Shown here piece after piece: positions 19,652 to 27,689 of a stretch of 64,000 nt of DNA. Position 1 is the stretch's first letter. Every line of letters starts with the position of its first letter. Source of the stretch: Psychrobacillus lasiicapitis (GTDB taxonomy: Bacteria; Bacillota; Bacilli; Bacillales_A; Planococcaceae); contig NZ_VDGH01000010.1 of the NCBI RefSeq assembly GCF_006861795.1, forward strand, positions 187,585 to 251,584. Direction: 5' to 3'. A program made the position numbers and the translations under genes. The notes under the pieces are model-generated. The model saw only the letters and a list, made by a program, of their open reading frames with translations. It was not told the DNA's origin and did no database searches.

Positions 19652-21220
19652 TTGGAAAATACGATTTATTCTTTAGTGCCACCGTTACTTGCAATTATTA
19701 TGGTGCTTGTTACAAAGCGAGTTATTTTATCTTTAGGAGTCGGAATTGTATCTGCTGCGCTTCTCGTAGAAAATTTTGCTCCCGCGAATTCGTTACTATT
19801 ATTATGGGAATCATTTAGAACCTCTTTTTGGGAAGAAGGGATAAATGCTTCTAATATTTATATTTTGCTCTTTATATTAATGCTTGGAGTAGTCACAGCG
19901 TTTGTAAGTTTATCAGGCGGTAGTACAGCATTTGCCGCATGGGCAATTAAAAAAATTAAAACTCGCCGAGGTTCGAAATTATTAACAGCTTTTTTAGGGA
20001 TGCTCATATTTGTAGATGATTATTTTAATGCGTTGGCAGTTGGTCAAATAGCTAGACCTATTACTGATTCCCATCGCATTTCACGCGCGAAGCTCTCTTA
20101 TTTTATCGATTCTACTTCTGCACCTATTTGTGTAGTGTCACCAGTTTCAAGTTGGGGAGCGTTTTTAATCAGTCAGTTAGGTGTTATTTTTGCAACGCAT
20201 GCAGTAACAGCTTATACGCCACTTGAAGCTTTTGTATTAATGGCACCTATGAATTTTTATGTACTTGCAACTTTAGCGATTGTGTTTTTCCTTGCATGGA
20301 CAGACTTTGACATAATGGAAATGAAAAAGCATGAGAAGAGAGCGATAGAAACGGGAGAACTCTTCGATTCGTCTAAACCCAACCCTGGAAATCTAGAAGG
20401 AAATTTCCCGGAAAATAATTATGGAAAAGTAGTGGATTTAGTCTTGCCAATTGTGTCGTTAATAGTAGTGACACTATTTGCAATGTTTTGGACAGGCTAT
20501 AGATTTTCTGGTTATGAGTTGAATTTATTTGTTATTTTTGAAAATACCGACGTGCCATTTTCTTTATTTATTGGTGGATTAGTAGCGACCATTTTGGCTA
20601 TCGTACTATATGTTCGACAATTTAATACGAATCCAGAAGCAAGCATTAATTTAGTATGGAAAGCTATCGTAACAGGGATTCGTTCCATGCTTCCTGCAAT
20701 ATTTATTTTAATTTTTGCATGGTCTTTATCCTTCTTGATCAATGCATTAGAAACAGGTGTATTCTTAGCTAATCTCGTAACGGACAATAATATTCCGGTT
20801 GGTGTTATTCCAGCATTGCTCTTTGTATTAACGGCATTTATGGCATTTGCTACGGGATCTTCTTGGGGATCATTTGGTATCTTACTGCCAATTGGTGCTA
20901 GTATTATCATGGCGATTGAGCCGGAGTTAATACTACCAGTACTTTCAGCGGTTTTAGCAGGAGCGGTATTTGGAGATCATTGTTCACCAATTTCCGATAC
21001 AACAATCATGTCGGCTACTGGAGCTGGGGTTAATGTAATTGATCATGTTATTACACAATTACCATATGCGATTACTAGTGCGGTTATAGCGGCGATTGGC
21101 TATTTAGTTCTGGGTTTATCAGATTCAATATTGATAGGATTTGTTTCGGTTATAGGAATGCTAATTGTATTGTTTGTTGTTTGGAATGCGAAAAATAAGA
21201 AGGAAATGGAAGCAAATTAA
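19652..21220 (+). CDS. NhaC-family transporter, probable lysine importer
   Basis: 522-residue polytopic membrane protein of the NhaC Na+/H+ antiporter superfamily (LFILMLGVVTAFVSLSGGS, FVDDYFNALAVGQIARPITD, FGDHCSPISDTTIMSATGAG). The frame stays open upstream to 19574, but that stretch is the riboswitch terminator; TTG 19652 follows GGAGGAGGAAAGG and is the real start. NhaC-like genes under L boxes have been proposed to be lysine transporters (LysW type), and the riboswitch here argues for lysine rather than plain Na+/H+ exchange. The family is seen directly; the lysine substrate is inferred from the regulation. Confidence 0.85.
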   Translation: MENTIYSLVPPLLAIIMVLVTKRVILSLGVGIVSAALLVENFAPANSLLLLWESFRTSFWEEGINASNIYILLFILMLGVVTAFVSLSGGSTAFAAWAIKKIKTRRGSKLLTAFLGMLIFVDDYFNALAVGQIARPITDSHRISRAKLSYFIDSTSAPICVVSPVSSWGAFLISQLGVIFATHAVTAYTPLEAFVLMAPMNFYVLATLAIVFFLAWTDFDIMEMKKHEKRAIETGELFDSSKPNPGNLEGNFPENNYGKVVDLVLPIVSLIVVTLFAMFWTGYRFSGYELNLFVIFENTDVPFSLFIGGLVATILAIVLYVRQFNTNPEASINLVWKAIVTGIRSMLPAIFILIFAWSLSFLINALETGVFLANLVTDNNIPVGVIPALLFVLTAFMAFATGSSWGSFGILLPIGASIIMAIEPELILPVLSAVLAGAVFGDHCSPISDTTIMSATGAGVNVIDHVITQLPYAITSAVIAAIGYLVLGLSDSILIGFVSVIGMLIVLFVVWNAKNKKEMEAN

Positions 21221-21327
21221 TAATCCATTTTGGCTCTGAAGAGTTAGTTCAGAAGGTTGTTTGAATTCTAATAATATGGTACATTGACAACAGTGTAGTC
21301 AGTTTATGAAGAATGGAGTAGGTATGA

Positions 21328-22263
21328 ATGACATCGTGTAAACCAACGAAATCAGAGCATCAACGCAAACCAGATTGGTTAAAAATAAAGCTTAATACGA
21401 ATGAAGACTATAAAGGTCTAAAAAAATTAATGCGCGAAAATAATTTACATACAGTTTGTGAAGAGGCAAGATGTCCGAATATACATGAATGTTGGGGTTC
21501 TAGAAGAACAGCTACTTTTATGATTTTAGGAGCAGTTTGTACTCGTGCTTGTCGTTTCTGCGCGGTTAAAACAGGTCTACCAAACGAACTAGATTTAGCA
21601 GAACCAGAACGCGTAGCAGATTCTGTTGTTATCATGAATCTAAAACATGTTGTGGTGACAGCAGTAGCTCGTGACGATTTAAAAGATGGCGGTTCTGAGG
21701 TCTTTGCAGAAACTATTCGTGCAATCCGTCGTAAAAATCCGTTTACAACAATTGAAGTCCTGCCTTCTGACATGGGAGGAATTGAACAAAACATCCAAAA
21801 TATCATGGATGCAAAACCAGATATTTTGAACCATAATATTGAAACGGTACGTCGATTGACTCCAAGAGTTCGAGCTAGAGCAAAATATGACCGCTCACTT
21901 GAACTACTGCGTAGAGCAAAAGAAATGCAACCAACTATCCCAACTAAATCTTCCTTGATGTTAGGTCTAGGGGAAACTCATGAAGAGATTTTAGAAGTAA
22001 TGGACGATCTTCGTGCAAACAATGTAGATATTATGACGATTGGTCAATACTTACAACCTACGAAAAAGCACTTGCCTGTGTTAAAATATTATTCACCTGC
22101 TGAGTTTGGAGAATTACGTAAAATTGCAATGAGCAAAGGCTTCTCACATTGCGAAGCTGGTCCACTGGTAAGAAGTAGCTACCATGCAGATGAGCAAGTA
22201 AATGCTGCAGCTAAACAAAAACAAGCACAAGGCGAGGAACTTCTAGCTACTCAAAATAGCTAA
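21328..22263 (+). CDS. lipA: Lipoyl synthase LipA
   Basis: 311-residue radical SAM enzyme that inserts two sulfur atoms into octanoyl groups on GcvH and the E2 subunits. The auxiliary cluster cysteines are Cys44, Cys49 and Cys55 ([12 protein letters not shown]) and the radical-SAM cysteines Cys71, Cys75 and Cys78 (CTRACRFC). The C-terminal RSSY serine ligand is in [12 protein letters not shown] 21328 lies within ATGAATGACA, where the other ATG is out of frame. Confidence 0.97.
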   Translation: MTSCKPTKSEHQRKPDWLKIKLNTNEDYKGLKKLMRENNLHTVCEEARCPNIHECWGSRRTATFMILGAVCTRACRFCAVKTGLPNELDLAEPERVADSVVIMNLKHVVVTAVARDDLKDGGSEVFAETIRAIRRKNPFTTIEVLPSDMGGIEQNIQNIMDAKPDILNHNIETVRRLTPRVRARAKYDRSLELLRRAKEMQPTIPTKSSLMLGLGETHEEILEVMDDLRANNVDIMTIGQYLQPTKKHLPVLKYYSPAEFGELRKIAMSKGFSHCEAGPLVRSSYHADEQVNAAAKQKQAQGEELLATQNS

Positions 22264-22277
22264 TGGATGGTGATGGA

Positions 22278-22619
22278 ATGATTGTTGCTGAAGGTTTTAC
22301 ATATGAAATTATAGAAAATTACCGAGATGCATATAAAGAAGAGGCTTTTTTGGATCGCTATAGTGAAATTCTCTCAAAGTATGACTATATAATGGGTGAC
22401 TGGGGATATGGTCAGCTTCGTCTAAAAGGATTTTTTGAAGATCGAAATCATAAAGCGACATTTGATACGAAAATTAGTACGATGAAAGATTATTTATACG
22501 AGTATTGTAATTTCGGCTGTGCCTATTTTCTAATCAAAAAAACAGGAGTTGCCCCGAAAGTAAAAGTAAAAGTAGTAGAGGAAACAATACAAGAAAACCT
22601 AGAGCAGGATCATTTATGA
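22278..22619 (+). CDS. yutD: YutD family protein (DUF1027)
   Basis: 113-residue protein with the DUF1027 pattern YEIIENYRDAYKEEAFLDRY...DYIMGDWGYGQLRLKGFF. No known biochemical role. The frame also has ATG 22263 overlapping the lipA stop, but ATG 22278 is preferred because GGTGATGG precedes it, whereas the earlier ATG has no site in range. It is cotranscribed with lipA in all likelihood and ends in a terminator. Confidence 0.82.
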   Translation: MIVAEGFTYEIIENYRDAYKEEAFLDRYSEILSKYDYIMGDWGYGQLRLKGFFEDRNHKATFDTKISTMKDYLYEYCNFGCAYFLIKKTGVAPKVKVKVVEETIQENLEQDHL

Positions 22620-22637
22620 TCTTGTTCTAGGTTTTTT
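22598..22637 (+). terminator. Terminator after yutD
   Basis: CCTAGAGCAGGATCA pairs with TGATCTTGTTCTAGG and is followed by six T residues; it overlaps the yutD stop codon. Confidence 0.88.
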
Positions 22638-22689
22638 ATTTTACTTTGGGTATTAAATCAGTATTTAAGCTCGTTTCAAGGAAAGAAAG

Positions 22690-22758
22690 GGTTTTAGTTG
22701 GAATTTTACAGTTCATAGTTGGAAAAAAGACTGTTTTAGTTAGAAAGCAGAGGTTCAA
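22690..22758. repeat. Three-unit 21-nt-period repeat with AGTTGG cores
   Basis: AGTTGG/AGTTGG/AGTTAG cores begin at 22696, 22717 and 22738, exactly 21 bases apart, in a unit close to GTTTTAGTTGGAA plus variable bases. It lies in a gene-free space between convergent yutD and the DUF3055 gene. A further perfect hairpin CAAGGG/CCCTTG follows at 22756-22775. Confidence 0.6.
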
Positions 22759-22784
22759 GGGAGTTACAACCCTTGGATAACATA

Positions 22785-22831
22785 AAATTAAAGAAAAGAG
22801 AGGAAGAAAGCGGGTTTCCACTTTCTTCCTC
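22785..22831 (-). terminator. Terminator of the DUF3055 gene
   Basis: Read on the minus strand, GAGGAAGAAAG and CTTTCTTCCTC form an 11-bp stem with a short loop, followed by a T-rich stretch. Confidence 0.65.
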
Positions 22832-22870
22832 TTTAAATTTACTGGATAATAATATAATCGCAATAATTTC

Positions 22871-23137
22871 TCAATTTAGTAATTCTCTTAAGTAATCTCT
22901 TAATTCTTCCGCTTCTACTTCTGTTCTATTATAGACATGCTCTAAATAGCCTGGTTCTTCTAAATCATCTGGTCCTAGTATTGCTGCTTTACCGTATTGG
23001 ATATCCATTACAAGTACTTTTCCAAAAAAACGAGAGCTTTGTAAGATAGCTAAATCATATCTTTGGGAATCTCCTGTAAAACCAACGAATCTCGTTTTTG
23101 TATCTTCTACATCATCGTATAAAAAAAATCGCTCCAT
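22871..23137 (-). CDS. DUF3055 family protein
   Basis: 88-residue acidic protein beginning MERFFLYDDVEDTKTRFVGF and containing AILGPDDLEEPGYLEHVY, the pattern of the DUF3055 family found in Bacillales and Staphylococcus. No enzymatic motif is visible. It is transcribed opposite to its neighbours, with its own terminator; the divergent yutE starts 86 bases away. The start is preceded by AAGGAGTG on the minus strand. Confidence 0.8.
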   Translation of the reverse strand: MERFFLYDDVEDTKTRFVGFTGDSQRYDLAILQSSRFFGKVLVMDIQYGKAAILGPDDLEEPGYLEHVYNRTEVEAEELRDYLRELLN

Positions 23138-23222
23138 TTGGTGACACTCCTTCCTTACTACGAATTATGGTACTATAGAAGAGAGGTATATATCAACTGA
23201 ACATGACTCAGGAGGCTTTCCA

Positions 23223-23684
23223 ATGTATTTTGTAGATCGAAAAAAAATAGCTGAGACAATTGCACATATGAACAAGTTAATAACACTAATCGAAGGTAAA
23301 GTAGATTGGCACTCGAATGAACAATCTCAATTAGCTTTAGAGCGCGTTGGACAAAATATCATCGAATCCATTATTGATGTAGGAAATTCAATGATTGACG
23401 GTTTTATAATGCGTGATCCAGGTGGTTATGATGATATTATCGACATTTTAACAGATGAAAAGGTTATTCCAGCAGAAATGGATGCACCATTAAAAAAAGT
23501 AATTGAATTTAGAAAAGAACTAGTACGACACTTTTATGCAGTTGACCACAAGAAACTAGAGCAAGTACTTATTGAGAATTTAGCTTATTTAAAACAATTC
23601 CCTGGATATGTAGAAAATTATTTGCTTCATGAATTAGGACCGGTCTCCGCATTTTTACCGGAGGATTCCAATGTTAAATTATAA
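23223..23684 (+). CDS. yutE: HEPN/DUF86 (HepT-like) protein YutE
   Basis: 153-residue all-helical DUF86 protein. The HEPN-type motif appears as RKELVRHFY (Arg, five residues, His, then Tyr), the R-X4-6-H pattern of HepT RNases. In toxin-antitoxin pairs HepT is accompanied by an MNT nucleotidyltransferase; none is adjacent here. Instead yutF overlaps its end by 14 bases, as in B. subtilis, so this is a conserved chromosomal gene of uncertain role. Confidence 0.83.
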   Translation: MYFVDRKKIAETIAHMNKLITLIEGKVDWHSNEQSQLALERVGQNIIESIIDVGNSMIDGFIMRDPGGYDDIIDILTDEKVIPAEMDAPLKKVIEFRKELVRHFYAVDHKKLEQVLIENLAYLKQFPGYVENYLLHELGPVSAFLPEDSNVKL

Positions 23685-24435
23685 GGCCTATTGTTTAGAT
23701 TTGGATGGAACAGTGTATAGGGGGAAAACACCCATTAAAGAAGCGGTGGACTTTGTGCACTACTTACAAAGCAATGGTATCGAACCTTTTTTTGTAACGA
23801 ATAATTCTTCCATGACTCAAAAACAGTTGCAAGAGAAAATTGCAAAGATGGATATTCATGTGGAAGTGGACCATATTATTTCTTCTTCCATTGCCGCTGC
23901 AAATTATATTGAGGAACATTTTCCTAAGAAATCGGTGTTTATGATTGGAGAAATTGGATTACAAGATGCACTGGCCGCTAAACAAGTAGTTCGGACAGAA
24001 GCTATTGCGGATGTAGTAGTGATGGGGATTGACCGTGCTATTAATTATGAAAAGCTTTCAACTGCATGTCTTTCCATTCGAGCAGGAGCAGCATTTATAT
24101 CGACCAATAGCGATCATGCATTTCCAGATGAAAGAGGATTAGTGCCGGGCAATGGTGCTTTTACAAAATTAGTCGAGTACTCTACCGGTGTAGAGCCAAT
24201 ATACATGGGAAAACCGGAAGCCTTTATGCTAGAGTTTATACAAGAGAAATATGGGTATAAAAAAGAAGAGATGATTATGATTGGAGACAATTATTCAACG
24301 GATATTTTAACTGGGATTCATATGGGCATTCACACGGCCCATGTGAATAGTGGGGTGAATCGGACAGAGGAAGTGCAAATGAAACTTTCGCAACCGACGT
24401 ATTGTTTAGAATCACTACATGATTGGATAAAATAA
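23671..24435 (+). CDS. yutF: HAD-family phosphatase YutF
   Basis: 254-residue HAD hydrolase of the NagD/p-nitrophenylphosphatase-like subgroup (type IIA). Motif I is CLDLDGTVYRG (nucleophile and acid Asp), motif II FVTNNSS, motif III around GKPEAF and motif IV MIGDNYSTDI. It probably dephosphorylates small phosphorylated metabolites. It overlaps yutE by 14 bases, indicating coupled translation. Confidence 0.9.
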   Translation: MLNYKAYCLDLDGTVYRGKTPIKEAVDFVHYLQSNGIEPFFVTNNSSMTQKQLQEKIAKMDIHVEVDHIISSSIAAANYIEEHFPKKSVFMIGEIGLQDALAAKQVVRTEAIADVVVMGIDRAINYEKLSTACLSIRAGAAFISTNSDHAFPDERGLVPGNGAFTKLVEYSTGVEPIYMGKPEAFMLEFIQEKYGYKKEEMIMIGDNYSTDILTGIHMGIHTAHVNSGVNRTEEVQMKLSQPTYCLESLHDWIK

Positions 24436-24454
24436 TAAAGAAGAAAATCCACTA

Positions 24455-24691
24455 TTAGAATAGAGGATTTTCTTCAATATATGCATATATTTTTTTCACA
24501 AGATCTTCTGGGGAATCCCCTTCGACAACATCTCCGTTTACGATTGCGAGTAATGTTTCGGAGCATAGGGAACAATGACTGAGGCAGCCATATTCTAGTA
24601 CATCTAAGTTAGGATCTTGTTCTAATATGTCAAAAGCTTCTTGAGAACCATTTGCAAGGTTGCTTATACAAAATTCAACCATAGGATTCAT
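24455..24691 (-). CDS. yuzB: YuzB family protein (DUF1450)
   Basis: 78-residue protein with a CLSHCSLC cysteine cluster and an earlier Cys in FCISNL, reminiscent of thioredoxin-like [2Fe-2S] ferredoxin folds; the metal has not been shown for this family as far as I know. The open frame begins three codons earlier at a GTG, but ATG 24691 ([11 protein letters not shown]) is placed correctly after GAGGTGA and gives the usual 78-residue length. It converges with yutF. Confidence 0.87.
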   Translation of the reverse strand: MNPMVEFCISNLANGSQEAFDILEQDPNLDVLEYGCLSHCSLCSETLLAIVNGDVVEGDSPEDLVKKIYAYIEENPLF

Positions 24692-24818
24692 AGCTGTCAC
24701 CTCACTACAACGTCATGCTACTCCTTTTTTCGCCATTCGTCAACGCAGAAGCTCCCTTGTGAAAAGCATCACAATCATTTATAATTTTAGATGACATTCA
24801 AAGATGAGGGAGATAATT

Positions 24819-25886
24819 ATGCGAAAATTAGTATTATTAGGTGGAGGATATGGTAATATGCGAATTTTGTCTCGTCTATTGCCAAATAATTTACCGCTTG
24901 ATGTAGAGATTACTTTAATAGACCGAACACCATTTCATAGCTTAAAAACCGAGTTTTATGCGTTAGCAGCTGGAACATCCTCTGATCATGAGGTTCGAGT
25001 TGGGTTTCCGGAAAGTGATAAATTAACGATTAAGTATGGAGAAATAACGGAAATTGATGTAGAAGAAAAACAAGTATTATTAGCAGACGGTGGAGTAGTC
25101 TCTTATGATGATTTAGTTATTGGGTTGGGCTGTGAAGATAAGTATCATGGGGTACCTGGTGCGGATGAATTTACGTATAGTATTCAAACAATCGGACGTT
25201 CTCGTGACACATACACGAAACTTGGCGGACTTCCTGCTGGATCAATCGTTGGAATCGTTGGCGCAGGTTTAAGCGGGATAGAGTTAGCTAGTGAACTTCG
25301 TGAGAGTCGTCCAGATTTAAGGATAAAACTATTCGACCGTAGCCCACGTATTTTAAGAGATTTCCCAGAGCGATTGAGTAATTATGTGAAAAAATGGTTT
25401 GATTCAAACGATGTGGAAGTAGTTAGTAATTCAAATATTACTAAAGTAGAACCAAATAAATTGTATAATCATGAAGAAGTGATCCCTGTAGATGTGGTTG
25501 TTTGGACTGCGGGTATCCAACCAGCAGCTACAGTGCGTGCATTACCAGGTGATAAAGATAGTTCTGGACGAGCTATACTAACACAATATCATGATTTACC
25601 GGATTACGAGAATGTCTTCGTTGTAGGAGATTGTGCATCTCTTCCTTTTGCACCAAGTGCGCAATTAGCGGAGGAGCAAGCAGAGCAAATCGTGAAAGTC
25701 CTACAAGCCCGTTGGAAAGGTTTACCGCTTCCTGATAAAATGCCAGAAATTAAGCTGAAAGGCTTTATGGGTTCTCTTGGGAAGAAACAAGGATTTGCTT
25801 ACATGGCAGATATTTCCGTAACTGGCCGTATTGCAAGATTGATGAAATCTGGATTGCTTTGGATGTATAAAAGACATAATGGTTAA
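24819..25886 (+). CDS. yutJ: Type II NADH dehydrogenase-like flavoprotein YutJ
   Basis: 355-residue FAD/NAD(P)-binding protein. The N-terminal dinucleotide fold is KLVLLGGGYGNM, the second is VGIVGAGLSGIELASEL, and the C-terminal FAD motif is NVFVVGDCASL. This is the NDH-2 family: non-pumping NADH:quinone oxidoreductases attached to the membrane surface. The frame is open from 24804, but ATG 24819 sits behind GAGGGAG and gives the expected length. A related gene lies at 31402. YutJ-type proteins have not been proven to be respiratory enzymes in every species. Confidence 0.86.
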   Translation: MRKLVLLGGGYGNMRILSRLLPNNLPLDVEITLIDRTPFHSLKTEFYALAAGTSSDHEVRVGFPESDKLTIKYGEITEIDVEEKQVLLADGGVVSYDDLVIGLGCEDKYHGVPGADEFTYSIQTIGRSRDTYTKLGGLPAGSIVGIVGAGLSGIELASELRESRPDLRIKLFDRSPRILRDFPERLSNYVKKWFDSNDVEVVSNSNITKVEPNKLYNHEEVIPVDVVVWTAGIQPAATVRALPGDKDSSGRAILTQYHDLPDYENVFVVGDCASLPFAPSAQLAEEQAEQIVKVLQARWKGLPLPDKMPEIKLKGFMGSLGKKQGFAYMADISVTGRIARLMKSGLLWMYKRHNG

Positions 25887-25890
25887 ATAA

Positions 25891-25934
25891 CCTTAGAAAC
25901 GTTGTAATCACAGCGTTTCTAGGGTTGTTTTTTT
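25891..25934 (+). terminator. Terminator after yutJ
   Basis: CCTTAGAAACGTTGT pairs with ACAGCGTTTCTAGGG and is followed by GTTTTTTT. Confidence 0.85.
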
Positions 25935-25984
25935 GTTCTTTTGGTTTTAAGAATGGGTGTATAATTTTCTCTAAACGATTAGGT

Positions 25985-26253
25985 ACAGTATAGGAAACTG
26001 CTTTCCGCCGGCTTGGCTTCAGACGCTTCCCTTGCTCCTGCGCAAGCTCGTCGCAAATGCAAGTACTTTATTAGAAAGAAATTCCCATTGATTGTAGCGG
26101 AAGGTGGCGACTCCGACGAGATTAAGCGGTACAGGTGAGACCCCGCAGGAGCGTTAGCGACGAGGAGGCTCACCGCCCGCCCCGTGGAAAGCGTCCACCT
26201 GCAGCGAAAAATCTAGAGGTCACTTAATAAAACATTCTACCGCGCAGTTTTCC
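25985..26253. repeat. Dispersed GC-rich intergenic repeat (partial reverse unit plus one forward unit)
   Basis: The forward unit at about 26088-26253 reads TGATTGTAGCGG, GGTGGCGACTCC, GAGACCCCGCAGGAGCG, GCGACGAGGAGGCTCACCG, GGAAAGCGTCCACC and ends in TACCGCGCAGTTTTCC (26238-26253). Matching units occur at 48011-48136 (reverse) and 48257-48419 (forward, with the same tail). At 25990-26060 there is a partial, related reverse unit with GCTTTCCGCCGG and CTCCTGCGCAAGCTCGTCGCAAA. The GC content is visibly higher than the surroundings. I recognise this as a type common between genes in Bacillaceae. No protein is encoded. Confidence 0.8.
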
Positions 26254-26594
26254 CTAGACTGCGTAAACTATCCAAAAAATAGTTGTTTTTATATACAAAA
26301 TAAACATTCGGACTGCAAAGTTTAAAAGTATATTTTCTTAAATCTCATTACTATGAGTTTTGCAAAAAAAATAACTAACAAGAGGTTTAATATTTCTATT
26401 TATAGGAAATATAAAACTTGTATTTGTAAAATTAATCATGTGACAAGAAAAGTTGAAGGGCTTTTTTATTGCTTAGTGCAAGGTACTATTCATGAAAACT
26501 ATAGCTAACTTAGGAGAGAAATAGTTTCCATAAAGTTGCCTATCAAAAATGAACGGTTACCCTCTTGAGAAACTAGAGGGAGGTGAATGACAAT
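26254..26594. other. AT-rich gene-free leader upstream of the secreted-protein genes
   Basis: No gene is visible. A dyad ATATTTC/GGAAATAT lies at about 26389-26412. A short hairpin CCCTCT (26560-26565) with AGAGGG (26575-26580) overlaps the first bases of the Shine-Dalgarno GGGAGGTGA of the next gene. A GTTTAA-N14-GGAAAT at 26385-26410 loosely resembles a sigma-B promoter but is too weak to call. Confidence 0.45.
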
Positions 26595-27659
26595 TTGTAT
26601 AAGAGAGTAGTACAGGCAGCTATTATGCTTGGGATGTTAAGTGTACCAACATTTGCATCAGCGGATGGTGGATTACTAGGAAAAACGTTCAACAAATCTT
26701 CGAATCTTATAGAAACGGTGACCGACGGAGTGAGGGATACGGTTTCAGAAGTGCCGGTAACTGTTAAGGTTGCCGAAACCGAAGAACTGATCCAACCTGT
26801 TAGGAAAGTAGTGAATACCGTAGAGGACACTACGGAGAAGCTAGTGGATACGATGAAAAGTGAGAAGCCGATAGTTAACGTGAATGTTTCTTCCACCCCT
26901 TCTGCAGGAGTGGATATCGGTGTGGTGGAAGCAGAAGTATCCAAAACTCCAAGTGTAAAGGTAAAGACTTCTATTGTAAAAGCTGAATTAGATAATTCAG
27001 TAAAAGTAGAAGTTGATGTGTTAAAGGTTAATACACAGGAAACAAAGGATAAACTTCCGCAAATCGATGTAAGAACTCCTATTGTGAATGTGGAAACTAC
27101 AAAAACTAAACAATCTACTCTAAATACAAATCCCGACCCTAAAACAGATACTGAACCATCATCAGTTTCTGTAAAGCAAACACCGGTAGAATCAGAAAGT
27201 ACGGCACAAACAAAAGAAACTGACATTCCAGAAATAGAGCAACCCATTCAACTTGACCAATTATTGTTAGTGGATGAGCCTAAATATGGTTTTGAATCTC
27301 TTGAGGACCACCAGAAATCTTCTAAAGTCGAAGCGGAGACTAAACTAACGGATAGCGCTTCAAAAGGCGATATTGAAATGAAGGAAGAGAAGCAATCAGA
27401 ATCGTTACCAAAAATGCCCACTAATGAATATAATCAGTTAAAAGTAGTGCCTACTTTTCAATCAGGTCCATCTACTTCGACAAAAACAGCTGGTTCAGGT
27501 GGATCTCTGCCACTTGCTGCCATGAATGAAATGGAAATGGCCATTGAAAATAGGGGTGTTATTTTCCCGACCATGACACGATTGTTATACGATCAGTGGT
27601 TGAATGCACCGCCGTCACAACCACCCCGACAATCTCTTTTTTCTATAAGTAGCATATAA
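26595..27659 (+). CDS. Unrecognised secreted protein, Val/Thr/Glu/Lys-rich
   Basis: 354-residue protein with a signal peptide (YKRVVQAAIMLGMLSVPTFASA, cleavage expected after ASA). The mature part is low in aromatic residues and rich in V, T, E, K and S, with repeated short strands such as PIVNVNVSS, TPSVKVKTSIVKAE and TPIVNVETTK, then a Gln/Ser-rich acidic section and a C-terminal GGSLPLAAMNEMEMAIENRG. No membrane anchor, LPXTG or SLH is seen. The frame is open from GTG 26583, but TTG 26595 is spaced correctly after GGGAGGTGA. It is followed after 30 bases by another secreted acidic protein, probably in the same operon. Function unknown. Confidence 0.75.
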   Translation: MYKRVVQAAIMLGMLSVPTFASADGGLLGKTFNKSSNLIETVTDGVRDTVSEVPVTVKVAETEELIQPVRKVVNTVEDTTEKLVDTMKSEKPIVNVNVSSTPSAGVDIGVVEAEVSKTPSVKVKTSIVKAELDNSVKVEVDVLKVNTQETKDKLPQIDVRTPIVNVETTKTKQSTLNTNPDPKTDTEPSSVSVKQTPVESESTAQTKETDIPEIEQPIQLDQLLLVDEPKYGFESLEDHQKSSKVEAETKLTDSASKGDIEMKEEKQSESLPKMPTNEYNQLKVVPTFQSGPSTSTKTAGSGGSLPLAAMNEMEMAIENRGVIFPTMTRLLYDQWLNAPPSQPPRQSLFSISSI

Positions 27660-27689
27660 AAAACTTATATTAAAAGGAGAGAATAATAA

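Noticed and set aside
26385..26410. Sigma-B promoter GTTTAA-N14-GGAAAT
   Set aside because: The -10 half matches the consensus in too few positions in an AT-rich region to be trusted.
26573..27247. 224-codon minus-strand frame
   Set aside because: Ser/Thr/Val-rich antisense shadow of the secreted protein; the plus frame has signal peptide and SD.
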